Counted from the first letter of the stretch, positions 18,449 through 27,394 are shown. The stretch: DNA of 54,672 nucleotides from Clostridia bacterium (GCA_017433405.1 JAFRHH010000067.1:1-54672); one strand, 5' to 3'. Made by a program: numbers and translations. Notes: a model not told the origin generated them from the sequence alone.

Positions 18449-19603
18449 ATGAAAATCACAGACAGCATTCGTTACGTGGGCGTCAATGACCATGAGATCG
18501 ACCTGTTTGAGGGACAGTATATCGTGCCGAACGGCATGGCTTATAATTCCTACGTGATTCTGGACCGGGAAATCGCGGTCATGGATTCGGTGGACCGGCG
18601 CTTCGGCGGGGAATGGGTTGAAAAGCTTCGGGCGGAGCTTGGGGGCCGGGAGCCGGACTATCTCGTCGTCCAGCACATGGAGCCGGATCATTCCGCGAAC
18701 ATCGTCCTGTTCTCGGAAACCTGGCCGAAAGCGAAGATCGTCGCCTCCGCCAAGGCCTTCGCCATGATGAAGAACTTTTTCGGAACGGATTTTGCCGACC
18801 GGCGGATCATCGTCGGGGAAGGGGACAGCCTGACGCTCGGGGAGCATACGCTGCGGTTCCTGACGGCGCCGATGGTTCACTGGCCGGAGGTCATCATGAC
18901 CTATGATGAAAAGGACGGCGTCCTGTTCTCCGCCGACGCCTTCGGGAAGTTCGGCGCCCTGGATACCGAGGAGGACTGGGCCTGCGAGGCCCGGCGGTAC
19001 TATTTCGGCATCGTCGGAAAGTACGGCGCTCAGGTTCAGGCGCTGCTGAAAAAAGCCGCGGCGCTGGAGATCCGGACGATCTGTCCGCTGCACGGGCCGA
19101 TCCTGACGGAGAACCTCGGATATTATCTGGATCTGTATCAGACCTGGTCCGCCTACGGCGTTGAAACCGAGGGCGTCGTCATCGCCTATACCTCCGTTTA
19201 CGGCCATACCGAGGAGGCCGCGAAGCTGCTGGCGGAGAAGCTGCTGGAGAAGGGATGCCCGAAGGTCGCGGTCAACGATCTGGCGCGCTGCGACATGGCG
19301 GAGGCCGTGGAGGACGCCTTCCGGTACGGAAAGATCGTGCTGGCCACGACGACCTATAACGCGGAGATCTTCCCCTTTATGCGGGAGTTCATTCAGCATC
19401 TGACGGAGCGGGGATACAGGAACCGGACCGTCGGCCTGATCGAGAACGGATCATGGGCCCCGACGGCGGCGAAGGTCATGAAGGGCATGCTGGAGGGCTG
19501 CAAAAACCTGACCTTTACGGAGACCACCGTCCGGATCAACTCCGCCCTCAGCGCGGAATCGCGGCAGCAGCTGGAGCAGCTGGCGGAGGAGCTGCTCGGC
19601 TGA
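18449..19603 (+). CDS. flavodiiron protein (A-type flavoprotein)
   Basis: 384 residues after AAAGGAAGAAAGG. Residues ~1-245 are a metallo-beta-lactamase-fold diiron domain with ligands in HMEPDHSAN (H76, E78, D80, H81), MVHWPE, FSADAFGKFG and CPLHGP. Residues ~250-384 are a flavodoxin domain (VVIAYTSVYGHTEEAA binds FMN phosphate; TYNAEIFPFM). These enzymes reduce O2 to water and/or NO to N2O in anaerobes, fed by rubredoxin or related carriers. No rubredoxin or reductase domain is fused. This gene is the clearest sign of a strict anaerobe. Confidence 0.95.
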   Translation: MKITDSIRYVGVNDHEIDLFEGQYIVPNGMAYNSYVILDREIAVMDSVDRRFGGEWVEKLRAELGGREPDYLVVQHMEPDHSANIVLFSETWPKAKIVASAKAFAMMKNFFGTDFADRRIIVGEGDSLTLGEHTLRFLTAPMVHWPEVIMTYDEKDGVLFSADAFGKFGALDTEEDWACEARRYYFGIVGKYGAQVQALLKKAAALEIRTICPLHGPILTENLGYYLDLYQTWSAYGVETEGVVIAYTSVYGHTEEAAKLLAEKLLEKGCPKVAVNDLARCDMAEAVEDAFRYGKIVLATTTYNAEIFPFMREFIQHLTERGYRNRTVGLIENGSWAPTAAKVMKGMLEGCKNLTFTETTVRINSALSAESRQQLEQLAEELLG

Positions 19604-19632
19604 ACCTCCTGAGGGTCTGAAAAGAGACCGTG

Positions 19633-19668
19633 AAAAAGGCGCCTGCAAAAATCGCAGACGCCTTTTTT
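19633..19668. terminator. bidirectional intrinsic terminator
   Basis: A 14-bp stem with one mismatch (19633-19646 with 19654-19667) is flanked by A and T runs. It serves both the flavodiiron gene and the convergent HD-GYP gene. Confidence 0.88.
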
Positions 19669-21401
19669 CAGGTTTCCGGCAGGGAGCTGTAGTACGCCTC
19701 CAGCCGGGGCCGGGCCTTCACATAGGCGGATTCGAGCCCCGGGTCGAACTGGGAGCCCATGCCTTCCATCATGATCCGGTCCGCCTTTTCGAAATCAAAG
19801 GCCTGCTTGTAGACCCGCCTGCTGACCAGGGCGTCGTAGACATCCGCGATCGCCATGATCCGGGCCTCCAGGGGGATCTGCTCCCCGGCGAGATGGTCGG
19901 GATAGCCGGAGCCGTCCCAGCGCTCATGGTGGTAATGGGCGACGTTTTCCGCGATGACCTTAAACTGCTCATCGTCGGTATGCTCCAGAATCTGATGAAT
20001 GACCCGCGCGCCTTCGGCGGCGTGGGTTTTCATGACCGCGTATTCCTCATCCGTAAAGCGCCCGGGCTTCCGGAGCACCCTGTCCTCCACGGCGATCTTG
20101 CCCAGATCGTGCATCGGGGCGGCTTTGATCATATTGCGGCAGAATTCCGGTGTCAGGGAAAGCCGACCCTCCTTCAGCAGCTCGTCGATCAGGATGCGGA
20201 CGCCTTCGCTGGTGCGCCGGATATGGCCCCCGGTGGAGTTGTCCCGGCTTTCCACCATCGTGGCCAGGCTCAGGATCAGATGGTCATGCATGTCGACGAT
20301 ATGCCGGGTTTTCTCCTCCACATCCTGATGCAGCTGTTCGTTATAGGTGTTCATCAGGCGGATGTATTTCTGGTTTGCGGTATCCTCCAGGAACGCGACG
20401 ATATAGCCCCGCCTGAAGGGACCGTCATAGAGATCGCTGACGGTGACGGCGAAGAAACGGTCATCCTCCGGGTTTTCCGTTTCGCTGTTCACGTGAAGGA
20501 CGAAGCTGTTGTTTTTCGGGTCCCGCCGGTAGGTGTCCAGATAGTGGCGGACTTTCCGGATGGAAGGATGATAGCCGAGGAACCCGTCCACGGCGATTTC
20601 GTTCAGGGCGGGCACCAGCTGCTTGGCGACGGCATTGCTGCCCAGATAGCGCATGCTGAAATCGACCGAGAGATAGCCGAGCCCGCTCTCCTGGGCCATG
20701 GAGTCGATGACCGTGTCGCTGACGTCATAGAGGTTGACCCGCTGGGCAATGATGAGATAGATGATCTCCGCCAGCACATAGCCGACGGGCACCAGATCCA
20801 GGGAGCTGCCCAGCACCTTCAGCACGACGAAATAGGCCAGGACGCAGATGATGTCGGGAAAGATCAGCATGAGCAGAATTCTCCGGGGCACTTCCTTTTT
20901 CCGAACCCAGGAGTAGACGATCGCGGCCAGTCCGACCAGAAGGTACAGAAGAAGCACGACATAGAAGGCCGTGTGCATGAAGCCGTAGGTCCGGGTCAGG
21001 ATGGGGCCCTCTTCAGCGCTGACGCTGAAGGCGGCCGTCCGATAGAAGATATCCGAATATCCGATGGTCAGCACCGAAGCGTAGACGACGGCGCTGAGGG
21101 AAAACAGGATCAGCCGGCCCCAGCGGGGGAGATCGACCCGGCACAGGTTCAGGATGCTGAAGAGGATGAACAGCTGCAGAAAGCTGCCCCCGATATAGAT
21201 GACCTTCTGGGCGAGAATGGCCGTGTCGAGGCCGGTGGCCAGGGAAGAAAACAGATATCCGAGGCAGGCCACCGGAACCAGCGCAAAGATCATATTGAAG
21301 TTCGCATCGAAATGCTTATGCCATATCAGAATATAGATGGCGGCCAGCACCAGGGATACGATAAAGACGCCGCCATAGACGATCGGGAGCAAGGAGATCA
21401 C
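19668..21401 (-). CDS. membrane HD-GYP phosphodiesterase with 7TM sensor and PAS-like domain
   Basis: The likely start is GTG 21401, overlapping the DUF4097 stop as GTGA, since the protein then opens with a membrane helix (ISLLPIVYGGVFIVSLVLAA). A frame-extending ATG 21464 lacks a ribosome site. Seven hydrophobic segments (~1-225) resemble the 7TM histidine-kinase-type sensor module. A PAS-like region (~235-350), a short coiled region and then the HD-GYP domain (~375-577) follow. The HD-GYP domain has HDLGK (~431-435), HAAEGARV and HHERWDGSGYP (~491-501), all intact. HD-GYP enzymes hydrolyse cyclic-di-GMP. It is last in an operon after PadR, DUF1700 and DUF4097 genes, so its level may follow the envelope signal sensed there. 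Confidence 0.9.
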   Translation of the reverse strand: MISLLPIVYGGVFIVSLVLAAIYILIWHKHFDANFNMIFALVPVACLGYLFSSLATGLDTAILAQKVIYIGGSFLQLFILFSILNLCRVDLPRWGRLILFSLSAVVYASVLTIGYSDIFYRTAAFSVSAEEGPILTRTYGFMHTAFYVVLLLYLLVGLAAIVYSWVRKKEVPRRILLMLIFPDIICVLAYFVVLKVLGSSLDLVPVGYVLAEIIYLIIAQRVNLYDVSDTVIDSMAQESGLGYLSVDFSMRYLGSNAVAKQLVPALNEIAVDGFLGYHPSIRKVRHYLDTYRRDPKNNSFVLHVNSETENPEDDRFFAVTVSDLYDGPFRRGYIVAFLEDTANQKYIRLMNTYNEQLHQDVEEKTRHIVDMHDHLILSLATMVESRDNSTGGHIRRTSEGVRILIDELLKEGRLSLTPEFCRNMIKAAPMHDLGKIAVEDRVLRKPGRFTDEEYAVMKTHAAEGARVIHQILEHTDDEQFKVIAENVAHYHHERWDGSGYPDHLAGEQIPLEARIMAIADVYDALVSRRVYKQAFDFEKADRIMMEGMGSQFDPGLESAYVKARPRLEAYYSSLPET

Positions 21402-22264
21402 CGCCCTTTTGACTGATCCTGTATTTCGATCCGGATACTGCCGGTGCTGGCCGACAGTTCGCATCTTCCGCCGGAGACGGTCTGCGGAACGTCGACGGAT
21501 CCGGTATTGGAATGGGCGGAGAAGATCTTGTCGGTCTTCAGCGTCCCCGTGATCGAGCCGGTACTCGTCCGGGCGGTGATCTCCGCCGCATCGCAGGCCT
21601 CAAAGCGAATGCTGCCGGTGCTCCGCTGCAGGGCGAAGGCCCCGGTGGCGACCGTGTTTTTCATCTCCAGACTGCCGGTGCTGCCGGAGGAGGTCAGGCT
21701 GCCGCAGGAGACATTCTCCAGCACGGTGCTGCCTGTGCTGACGCTGACTTCCATCTCCCCCGCGCACCGGACATCGGTCAGCCGGAGGCTGCCGGTGCTG
21801 GCCGAAAGCCGGATCGATTCCGCCTCCAGACCGGTCAGGGAGATGTCTCCGGTGGAGAGCCGGGCGGAAAGCGCCCCAAGGGCTGCTTCCGCGGGGAGAT
21901 AGACGGTGATGGCGGGACCCTCCGCCATGAAGCTGAATTCGAAGAAATGCCAGCTGCTTTCCGCGGGGGGCTCGATGATCAGCGTATCGTCCCGGACCCC
22001 GACCCGGTGGGGCGCATCCTCCCGCTCGTGGCAGACCACCCGGCAGGCGCCGTCCACGGACAGGACGAATGCAACATCCTCCGTATCTCCGGTGATCGTC
22101 AGATTCCGAAAGGCATCGCTGACCTCGTGGGTCGTTGTCACATATTTCGCGGTGCTGAGCCTTGAAAAGTCAAACCCGACGGAGGCCATCGACACCGCCG
22201 CGATGACCAGCCCGATCAGAATCAGCCCCAGGGAGAGCATGATCTCTTTTTTCTTTCTGCTCAT
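21398..22264 (-). CDS. DUF4097 membrane-anchored beta-repeat protein
   Basis: 288 residues behind AGGAGGA: one N-terminal membrane helix (IMLSLGLILIGLVIAAVSMA) and then an extracytoplasmic right-handed beta repeat. At least seven STGS/STGD motifs recur about every 20 residues (LSTGDIS, ASTGSLR, VSTGSTV, GSTGSLE, RSTGSIR, TSTGSIT, STGSIRI). This is the hallmark of the DUF4097/LiaI-like adhesin family that accompanies DUF1700 and PadR genes. Its function is unknown; envelope stress or surface-state sensing is suspected. It starts four bases after the DUF1700 gene. Confidence 0.9.
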   Translation of the reverse strand: MSRKKKEIMLSLGLILIGLVIAAVSMASVGFDFSRLSTAKYVTTTHEVSDAFRNLTITGDTEDVAFVLSVDGACRVVCHEREDAPHRVGVRDDTLIIEPPAESSWHFFEFSFMAEGPAITVYLPAEAALGALSARLSTGDISLTGLEAESIRLSASTGSLRLTDVRCAGEMEVSVSTGSTVLENVSCGSLTSSGSTGSLEMKNTVATGAFALQRSTGSIRFEACDAAEITARTSTGSITGTLKTDKIFSAHSNTGSVDVPQTVSGGRCELSASTGSIRIEIQDQSKGR

Positions 22265-22268
22265 GATG

Positions 22269-22874
22269 TTAGTCCTCCTCTGTCTTCCTGCCGCTCAGCG
22301 AGATTTTCATGCCCAGCAGGATTTTTCTGCCCAGCCGGATCGCGGCCCCGGTGATCCATGCGCAGGCATGAAACCACAGGATCGAGAGCCCGGCGCAGGT
22401 CAGCGCCGCTCCAACTGCGAACCCAACGCCTGCCGGGTTGCCGGCCTTCAGATAGACCGCCGCCGAGACGAGCGAGGCGACAGCCCCCGTCGCGAGGCTG
22501 AGGTCCACCGCCCAGCAGCTGATCACCAGGGCCCAAAGCACAATATAGAAGGAGAACAGCAGGATGAGGGCGGCGATGACAAGCGGCACCCAGAGCGGGG
22601 AGCCCAGGACCAGGAGCGCGACCTGCCAGCCCTTCAGAGCGTTTCGGCTTTTCACCTTTTCCCCGACGAGCCTTCCCAGCGGAAACTCCGCCATCACCTG
22701 CCGGGCGATCTCCTCCGGGGATCCGATGCCGGCGACGGCTTCCTCCTCGGTCTGGCCGTCGGCGACGCTCTCCTCGATCATTTCCCGGTAAAAGGAGATT
22801 CGCTCCGCCAGATCTTCCTCCGGCAGGCCCGACAGCCGCGACCGGAGCTCCGCAAGAAACGCTTCCTTATTCAT
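22269..22874 (-). CDS. DUF1700 membrane protein
   Basis: 201 residues after GAGGAGG. The N-terminal ~75 residues form the conserved helical DUF1700 domain (FLAELRSRLSGLPEEDLAER, then EEEAVAGIGSPEEIARQV). Four or so membrane helices follow. This family is almost always encoded beside PadR regulators and DUF4097 proteins, as here, and is thought to act with them at the membrane. No enzymatic motif is present. Confidence 0.9.
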   Translation of the reverse strand: MNKEAFLAELRSRLSGLPEEDLAERISFYREMIEESVADGQTEEEAVAGIGSPEEIARQVMAEFPLGRLVGEKVKSRNALKGWQVALLVLGSPLWVPLVIAALILLFSFYIVLWALVISCWAVDLSLATGAVASLVSAAVYLKAGNPAGVGFAVGAALTCAGLSILWFHACAWITGAAIRLGRKILLGMKISLSGRKTEED

Positions 22875-22910
22875 GGTTGATCCTCCTCAGTGAATGGTCA
22901 TTCACATCAT

Positions 22911-23273
22911 CTATTCCGCGACGGATGACGATTTTGCAACCGCTTTCCCTGACGCGGCCGCAGGAAAAATCTGTCTCGTGATAAAGCGGTAAATCGCCAG
23001 TATCTCGTTCCAGTCCTCCAGGAATTCCTCGAGGCGGGCGACGCCCCGCTCCGTAATGTGATAGTACTTTCGCAGGCGCCCGTCAATTGGCACGCTTCGG
23101 ACCGTCAGCATCTCCGCGCTTTCGAGCCGTTTCAGAATGGTGTACAGGGTGGACTCGGACAGCTCCAGATAAGGCTTCATGTCCTTGATCATCTGGTATC
23201 CGTAGGAGTCCCGATTCCTGATGGCGGCGAGCACGCAGACGTCCAGCAGCCCGCGCTTCAGCTGATTATCCAT
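22911..23273 (-). CDS. PadR-family transcriptional regulator
   Basis: 120 residues starting after AGGAGG. The winged-helix domain is the typical PadR form: GLLDVCVLAAI, SYGYQMIKDM, STLYTILKRLE, then the wing GRLRKYYHITERG. A short dimerisation helix follows. PadR proteins usually repress their own operon. This is the first gene of the PadR-DUF1700-DUF4097-HD-GYP unit and its promoter lies directly upstream. The last ~15 residues are low-complexity Ala/Ser. Confidence 0.93.
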   Translation of the reverse strand: MDNQLKRGLLDVCVLAAIRNRDSYGYQMIKDMKPYLELSESTLYTILKRLESAEMLTVRSVPIDGRLRKYYHITERGVARLEEFLEDWNEILAIYRFITRQIFPAAASGKAVAKSSSVAE

Positions 23274-23297
23274 GCAACACCTCCTGTCATGGAATAC

Positions 23298-23326
23298 ATC
23301 GTAATACGAAGCATTTGCGCTGTCAA
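23298..23326 (-). promoter_or_regulatory. promoter of the PadR operon
   Basis: Minus strand: perfect TTGACA (23321-23326), 17-base spacer, TACGAT (23298-23303), giving a short leader. Repeated AATAC units around the -10 could be the PadR binding site. Confidence 0.75.
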
Positions 23327-23373
23327 GTCCCTTTGGGTCAGGAATGACGTTTTTTCGCGGGAAATGTGCGGAA

Positions 23374-23430
23374 GCGGTTACAGAATCGTCGTTCGAACGG
23401 CATGGCGGACGCGGGTCCGGCGGTCACGGC
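23374..23430 (+). repeat. divergent third copy of shared leader block
   Basis: GCGGTTACAGAATCGTC at 23374 matches the core of the two better copies. GGTCACGG lies exactly 48 bases on, where the others have GTTCACAG. The preceding bases also make a LacI/CcpA-like half site (GGAAGCGGTTACA). It lies about 160 bases before the rhamnogalacturonan lyase start. Confidence 0.45.
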
Positions 23431-23478
23431 GGGAACAGAAAAAAATCTGTTTGCTCTCCTCGGAGGATCTCTTTTTTA

Positions 23479-23487
23479 TGGTATAAT
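23479..23487 (+). promoter_or_regulatory. extended -10 promoter of lyase gene
   Basis: TGGTATAAT at 23479-23487 is an extended -10. No good -35 is present at 17-18 bases. Confidence 0.5.
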
Positions 23488-23531
23488 CGTCCCGGATATG
23501 CGCGGAAGCTGAAAAAAGGATGGATCACGGT

Positions 23532-26444
23532 ATGCGAAAGATGGAACGCCTGAACCGGGGGCTTGTAGTCGCCAGGGCGGAAAAGGGAATGTATCTGAGC
23601 TGGCGATTTTTGGGGAACGAACCGGATGGAATCGTCTGGCGGATTTATCGGAAACGGGGGGAGGGCGCCTGGGAGCGGGTGACGGAGGTCGGCCCCAGGG
23701 ACGTGCCTCCCGAAAGCCATTATGCCGAAAACCCGGGCATCGTCAAAAAACATACGACGCCCAGCTGCTGGGTGGATCCGGAGGGTCGGACGGGGGATCG
23801 GTACGCGGTCGCGCCGATGATGGACGGGGCCGAGGGCCCGCGGGAGGAAATGATGCTTCCCGAGCTGGAGCCGCTGGCGGGGGCGGAAGGGCAGGCGTTC
23901 CGGGCGGCGGTGCACCGGATCCCCCTGTGCCCGCCCCCGGACAGGGTTCCGCTGGCGCATTTCCGCTATCGCGGGGTTTCCGTAGGCCCGGGCTGCAGGC
24001 CGGATCCGAAGGCCTTCCGCCTCGAAAACGGGGAGGACTGGTACCGGGTGGACATGGATCTGCTGCGTTCCTTCCGGGAACCCTATGAGAAGGGGGAAAA
24101 GGTGTCGCCGGAGATGATCGGCGGGGTGTGCGCGGCGCTTTCCCAATATCTTGGCGCGCCCTTCGAGCCGAAATCCCCGCTGGAGAACGGGCGGATATCG
24201 GACGCCCTGTACGGGGAGCTGGAGGCTGCCTTCATCCGCTATGTCCGGGCGCTGGACAGCGGGGAATCGCTGCCCCTGGCCCGAACCGCCTCCGGCGCCG
24301 TCGAAACCTCCCTGTCCGCTGAATATCATACGCAGGATATGAGCGTCGGCGATTTTGACGGCGACGGGGAATATGAAATTGTAGTGAAATGGCGGGCGGA
24401 CAGTCCGGATCCCATGTTTTCGGATCCGATCTACCGCTCCGATTACAATCTCAGCGCGCCGGAATATATCGATGTCTATAAGCTGAGCGGAAAGCTGCTC
24501 ATGCGGATCGACATGGGCTATAATATCAAATCCGCCAATGATCACGAGACCATGCTGCACGTTCAGGACTTCAACGGGGACGGGCGGGCGGAGATCATTC
24601 TGAAGACCGCGCCGGGGACCAGGCTGGGCCATTGGGATGAGGATCAGGGCCGCGTCGTCTATCCGGATGATCTGGCCTGCGTCGTAGGCGGAGCGGAAGG
24701 CCTCGAATGCACAACGGACCGCTTTATCCGGGATTTTGAGGAAGGAAACGTCGAAGCCCTGAAGCGGAAATGGTCCCTGCTCAATTCCTTTGATATCTGC
24801 TACAGGTCGCCCGTCCGCTCCGAGGACAATGACGGCCCGAACGATCCGTCTCAAAAAACCTGGATTAAATCCTACCATATCGGCCCCATGGGCCCTGGCC
24901 ACCGGGAATATGTGACCGCGATCGGCTATGACGGCTCCCGGCCGGTGATCCTGGATACCGTCGATTATGCCTTCCCCTGGACGGCGGTCGCCGCGGACGG
25001 GGACGATTTTGCCCTGGATCCCATGACCCAGCGGGGCAATTTCTGTACGATTACCCACCCGCTGCCCGGTTCGGATACCATGGACAGCTATAAGGTCCAG
25101 GTCATGCGGGAAAGGGACGGCTATTTTCTGGCCCATCGCTGGAAATATCCCGTCTGGGGGGACGGCCAGGGCAACCGGGCCAACCGGTACGCGGGCGGCG
25201 TGGCCTGCCTGGACGGCGAGCACTATTTCGCCGTGATCCAGCGGGGATATTATCAGCGAACCACGTTCGCCGCCTATACCATGCGGGGGTCGAAGCTGCT
25301 GCCTCCGGCGACCTTCGACTCCGAGGACCCGGCCTGCTGGACCCTCGGGGAAGGGCCGGAGCTCTACCGGGCCCGGGGAAACCATTTTACGGATATGGCG
25401 GATATCGATCGGGATGGCCGGGACGAGGTGGTGCTCAAGGGCATGAATCTCAGCCTGTCGGAGGACGGGAAGCGCCTGCTGCCCAGGGTTCTCTGCGGAG
25501 ATATCCTCCCCATGCTCGGCGGCACGGGGCGGCAGCCCGCCTTCGGGGAGAATCTCGCGACGGAGGAGATCCGCCGGACGCCGGGCAATTTCTGGGCGGG
25601 ACTGCAGCACGGCGACCGCAGCGCGCTGCTGCCGGTGAACGCGGCGGGGGAGATCCGCCTCTATTCCGGAACGGAGGAATATACCCTGGATGACCGGCGT
25701 ACGGGGCGCCAGTTCGGGTGGCTGCCGGGCCCGGAGGCCCATGATCCCAACCGGGGCCTCCGCCGGTCAGAGGGAAAGCTGATCCGGGAAAGCTCCCTGA
25801 TCTTCGGCGAATTCTCCGGGGACGACGACGAGGGCTCCGTCGCCGGAAACTTCTCGAACCGCTGGCCCGGCGCCATGGCCGGGGGCTCGGAGCGCGGCCG
25901 ACGGGTCCGCAGCCTGGTGGACGGCCGCGTCCTGATCGAAACGGACGCTCCCCGGGGCCTCCCCCAGGGAGAAAATGCCCTCTGGTTCGGCCCGGGGCTG
26001 ACCCACTATGCCTGCTGCGGGAGCGAGATCCACGTCCCGGATCCGGATACCCTGGCCTTCAAACCCTATCTGACGACGGGGCTGATCTCGACCGGCATGA
26101 AGCGAACGCCGACCCTGAAGGCCGATCTCTTCGGCGACTGGCGGGAGGAGCTGATCCTGACGGATGAAAGCCGCCCGACGGCCGAAGGCGATCGTACGGA
26201 CGAAAACCATCCAGCGGCTCAAACCAGTATCGTCATTGTACGTACGCTGGCGCCGACCGAGTACGGCGTCCGGTGCCTCATGCATGATCCATGGTACCGC
26301 AACTCCGTCGCCAACCAGAATATCTGCTACAATCAGGTCGGCTTCGCCTCCTTCTATCTGGGCGACGAGGCCCCCCTGCCGGGGCCATCCGCAGCTGCCG
26401 GCTTTGAACTGAAGCGGGGAAAGAGGAGGATCACTGACTTATGA
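23532..26444 (+). CDS. rhamnogalacturonan lyase (PL11-like), apparently cytoplasmic, with insert
   Basis: 970 residues. ATG 23532 fits the AAAGGA site better than ATG 23520, which it almost touches. The opening LNRGLVVARAEKGMYLSWRF and the later blocks SVGDFDGDGEYEIVVKW, VQDFNGDGRAEIILKT, ADIDRDGRDEVVLKG and LFGDWREEL are the calcium-binding beta-propeller motifs of the PL11 family. PL11 enzymes cleave the rhamnogalacturonan-I backbone of pectin by beta-elimination. There is no signal peptide, so it should act inside the cell on imported oligosaccharides, or be exported by another route. About 150-170 extra residues (roughly 95-265) sit between the N-terminal region and the first propeller blade, with few recognisable motifs. 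Typical enzymes are near 600 residues. The next gene overlaps as ATGA. Confidence 0.88.
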   Translation: MRKMERLNRGLVVARAEKGMYLSWRFLGNEPDGIVWRIYRKRGEGAWERVTEVGPRDVPPESHYAENPGIVKKHTTPSCWVDPEGRTGDRYAVAPMMDGAEGPREEMMLPELEPLAGAEGQAFRAAVHRIPLCPPPDRVPLAHFRYRGVSVGPGCRPDPKAFRLENGEDWYRVDMDLLRSFREPYEKGEKVSPEMIGGVCAALSQYLGAPFEPKSPLENGRISDALYGELEAAFIRYVRALDSGESLPLARTASGAVETSLSAEYHTQDMSVGDFDGDGEYEIVVKWRADSPDPMFSDPIYRSDYNLSAPEYIDVYKLSGKLLMRIDMGYNIKSANDHETMLHVQDFNGDGRAEIILKTAPGTRLGHWDEDQGRVVYPDDLACVVGGAEGLECTTDRFIRDFEEGNVEALKRKWSLLNSFDICYRSPVRSEDNDGPNDPSQKTWIKSYHIGPMGPGHREYVTAIGYDGSRPVILDTVDYAFPWTAVAADGDDFALDPMTQRGNFCTITHPLPGSDTMDSYKVQVMRERDGYFLAHRWKYPVWGDGQGNRANRYAGGVACLDGEHYFAVIQRGYYQRTTFAAYTMRGSKLLPPATFDSEDPACWTLGEGPELYRARGNHFTDMADIDRDGRDEVVLKGMNLSLSEDGKRLLPRVLCGDILPMLGGTGRQPAFGENLATEEIRRTPGNFWAGLQHGDRSALLPVNAAGEIRLYSGTEEYTLDDRRTGRQFGWLPGPEAHDPNRGLRRSEGKLIRESSLIFGEFSGDDDEGSVAGNFSNRWPGAMAGGSERGRRVRSLVDGRVLIETDAPRGLPQGENALWFGPGLTHYACCGSEIHVPDPDTLAFKPYLTTGLISTGMKRTPTLKADLFGDWREELILTDESRPTAEGDRTDENHPAAQTSIVIVRTLAPTEYGVRCLMHDPWYRNSVANQNICYNQVGFASFYLGDEAPLPGPSAAAGFELKRGKRRITDL

Positions 26445-27394
26445 TGAAACGACTTTTATCGCTGTTCCTGATCGCCGCCCTCTGCCTGGGCTCGGCCCTG
26501 GCTGCAGCGCCTGAGCCTGTGACCGTCAGCTACCTGGGTCCGGCGGGAACCTATACGGAGGAAGCCGCCGGGCGCTGGTTTGAAACGGGCGCCCAGATGC
26601 AGCCGCGGGATACGGTGGCCGACGCAATCGCCGACGTGCTGGCGGGGAAGACGAGGTACGCGGTGATTCCCCAGGAAAACACGCTGGGTGGGCCGGTGGC
26701 GGATTATGTGGACGCCCTGATCAGGGCCCGGGAGCTCTACGTGGTGGGCGAGGTGATTCTGCCGATCAGCCAGACCCTGATGGGCCTGCCGGGCGCGTCT
26801 GTCGAGGAAATCCGGACGGTTTGCTCCCATGCCCAGGGGCTGACCCAGAGCGCCGCCTGGCGCTCGGAGCATCTGGCAGCAGCCGCGGAGATGGAAATGA
26901 AAAGCACTGCCGCCGCCGCGAGATACGTGGCGGAGACGGGGAATCCCTCCGTGGCCGCCATCGCGGCGCCGGGAGCCGCCCGGCTCTATGGGCTGGAAGT
27001 GCTGGCGGAAAACGTTCAGATCACCGACAGCAACCGAACCCGCTTTTATGTGCTTTCCCTCCATCCGCTGGCGGCGCCGGGACAGGAGGAACCTGAGCGG
27101 ACGCAGCCCGGGCAGGAAAAACCCGGGAAGCCGGAATCACTGCCGGAGGAGGCGGTGCTGATCGTAACCTGCGAGGCCAGCCGGATCGACGATATCATCA
27201 TCGAACTGCACGAAGCGGGCCTGGAGCTGGTCATGATTCACGACCGTCCGGAGGGCAGCCGGCTTGGCAGCTATCATTATGTCATAGAAGTCACCAATCC
27301 GGAGGGCATGACCCCGGAGCAGATCGCGCTGCTCCGGGGGCTGGAGAGCGCGCGGTTTGCCGGCTGCTTTTCCGTCAAAAGCATTTCCCCCTGA
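26441..27394 (+). CDS. exported prephenate-dehydratase-like protein with ACT domain
   Basis: 317 residues, overlapping the lyase stop as ATGA and preceded by GAGGAGG. It has a plain Sec signal peptide (LLSLFLIAALCLGSALAA). The mature part matches cytoplasmic prephenate dehydratase PheA: VSYLGPAGTYTEEAA (29-43), PQENTLGG (77-84, usually PIENS), SHAQGLTQ (129-136) and TRF (200-202). After a Pro/Glu/Gln linker (~211-236) comes an ACT domain (~238-317), with HDRP at 267-270 where PheA has ESRP. PheA converts prephenate to phenylpyruvate and its ACT domain binds phenylalanine. Export is unusual because prephenate is cytoplasmic. Inferred: either an exported enzyme or a binding protein reusing the fold. 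The TRF Thr is kept; PIENS has changed. Confidence 0.85.
   Translation: MMKRLLSLFLIAALCLGSALAAAPEPVTVSYLGPAGTYTEEAAGRWFETGAQMQPRDTVADAIADVLAGKTRYAVIPQENTLGGPVADYVDALIRARELYVVGEVILPISQTLMGLPGASVEEIRTVCSHAQGLTQSAAWRSEHLAAAAEMEMKSTAAAARYVAETGNPSVAAIAAPGAARLYGLEVLAENVQITDSNRTRFYVLSLHPLAAPGQEEPERTQPGQEKPGKPESLPEEAVLIVTCEASRIDDIIIELHEAGLELVMIHDRPEGSRLGSYHYVIEVTNPEGMTPEQIALLRGLESARFAGCFSVKSISP

Noticed and set aside
17156-19399. A 747-codon minus-strand frame
   Set aside because: Opposite the PAP2 and flavodiiron genes, which have clear catalytic motifs; crosses a terminator.
21450-21900. Tandem DNA repeat in the DUF4097 gene
   Set aside because: The repeated CTGCCGGTGCT-like units simply encode the recurrent STGS beta-turns of the protein family.
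23424-25742. A 772-codon minus-strand frame
   Set aside because: Antisense of the rhamnogalacturonan lyase; Arg/Pro/His-rich low-complexity product.
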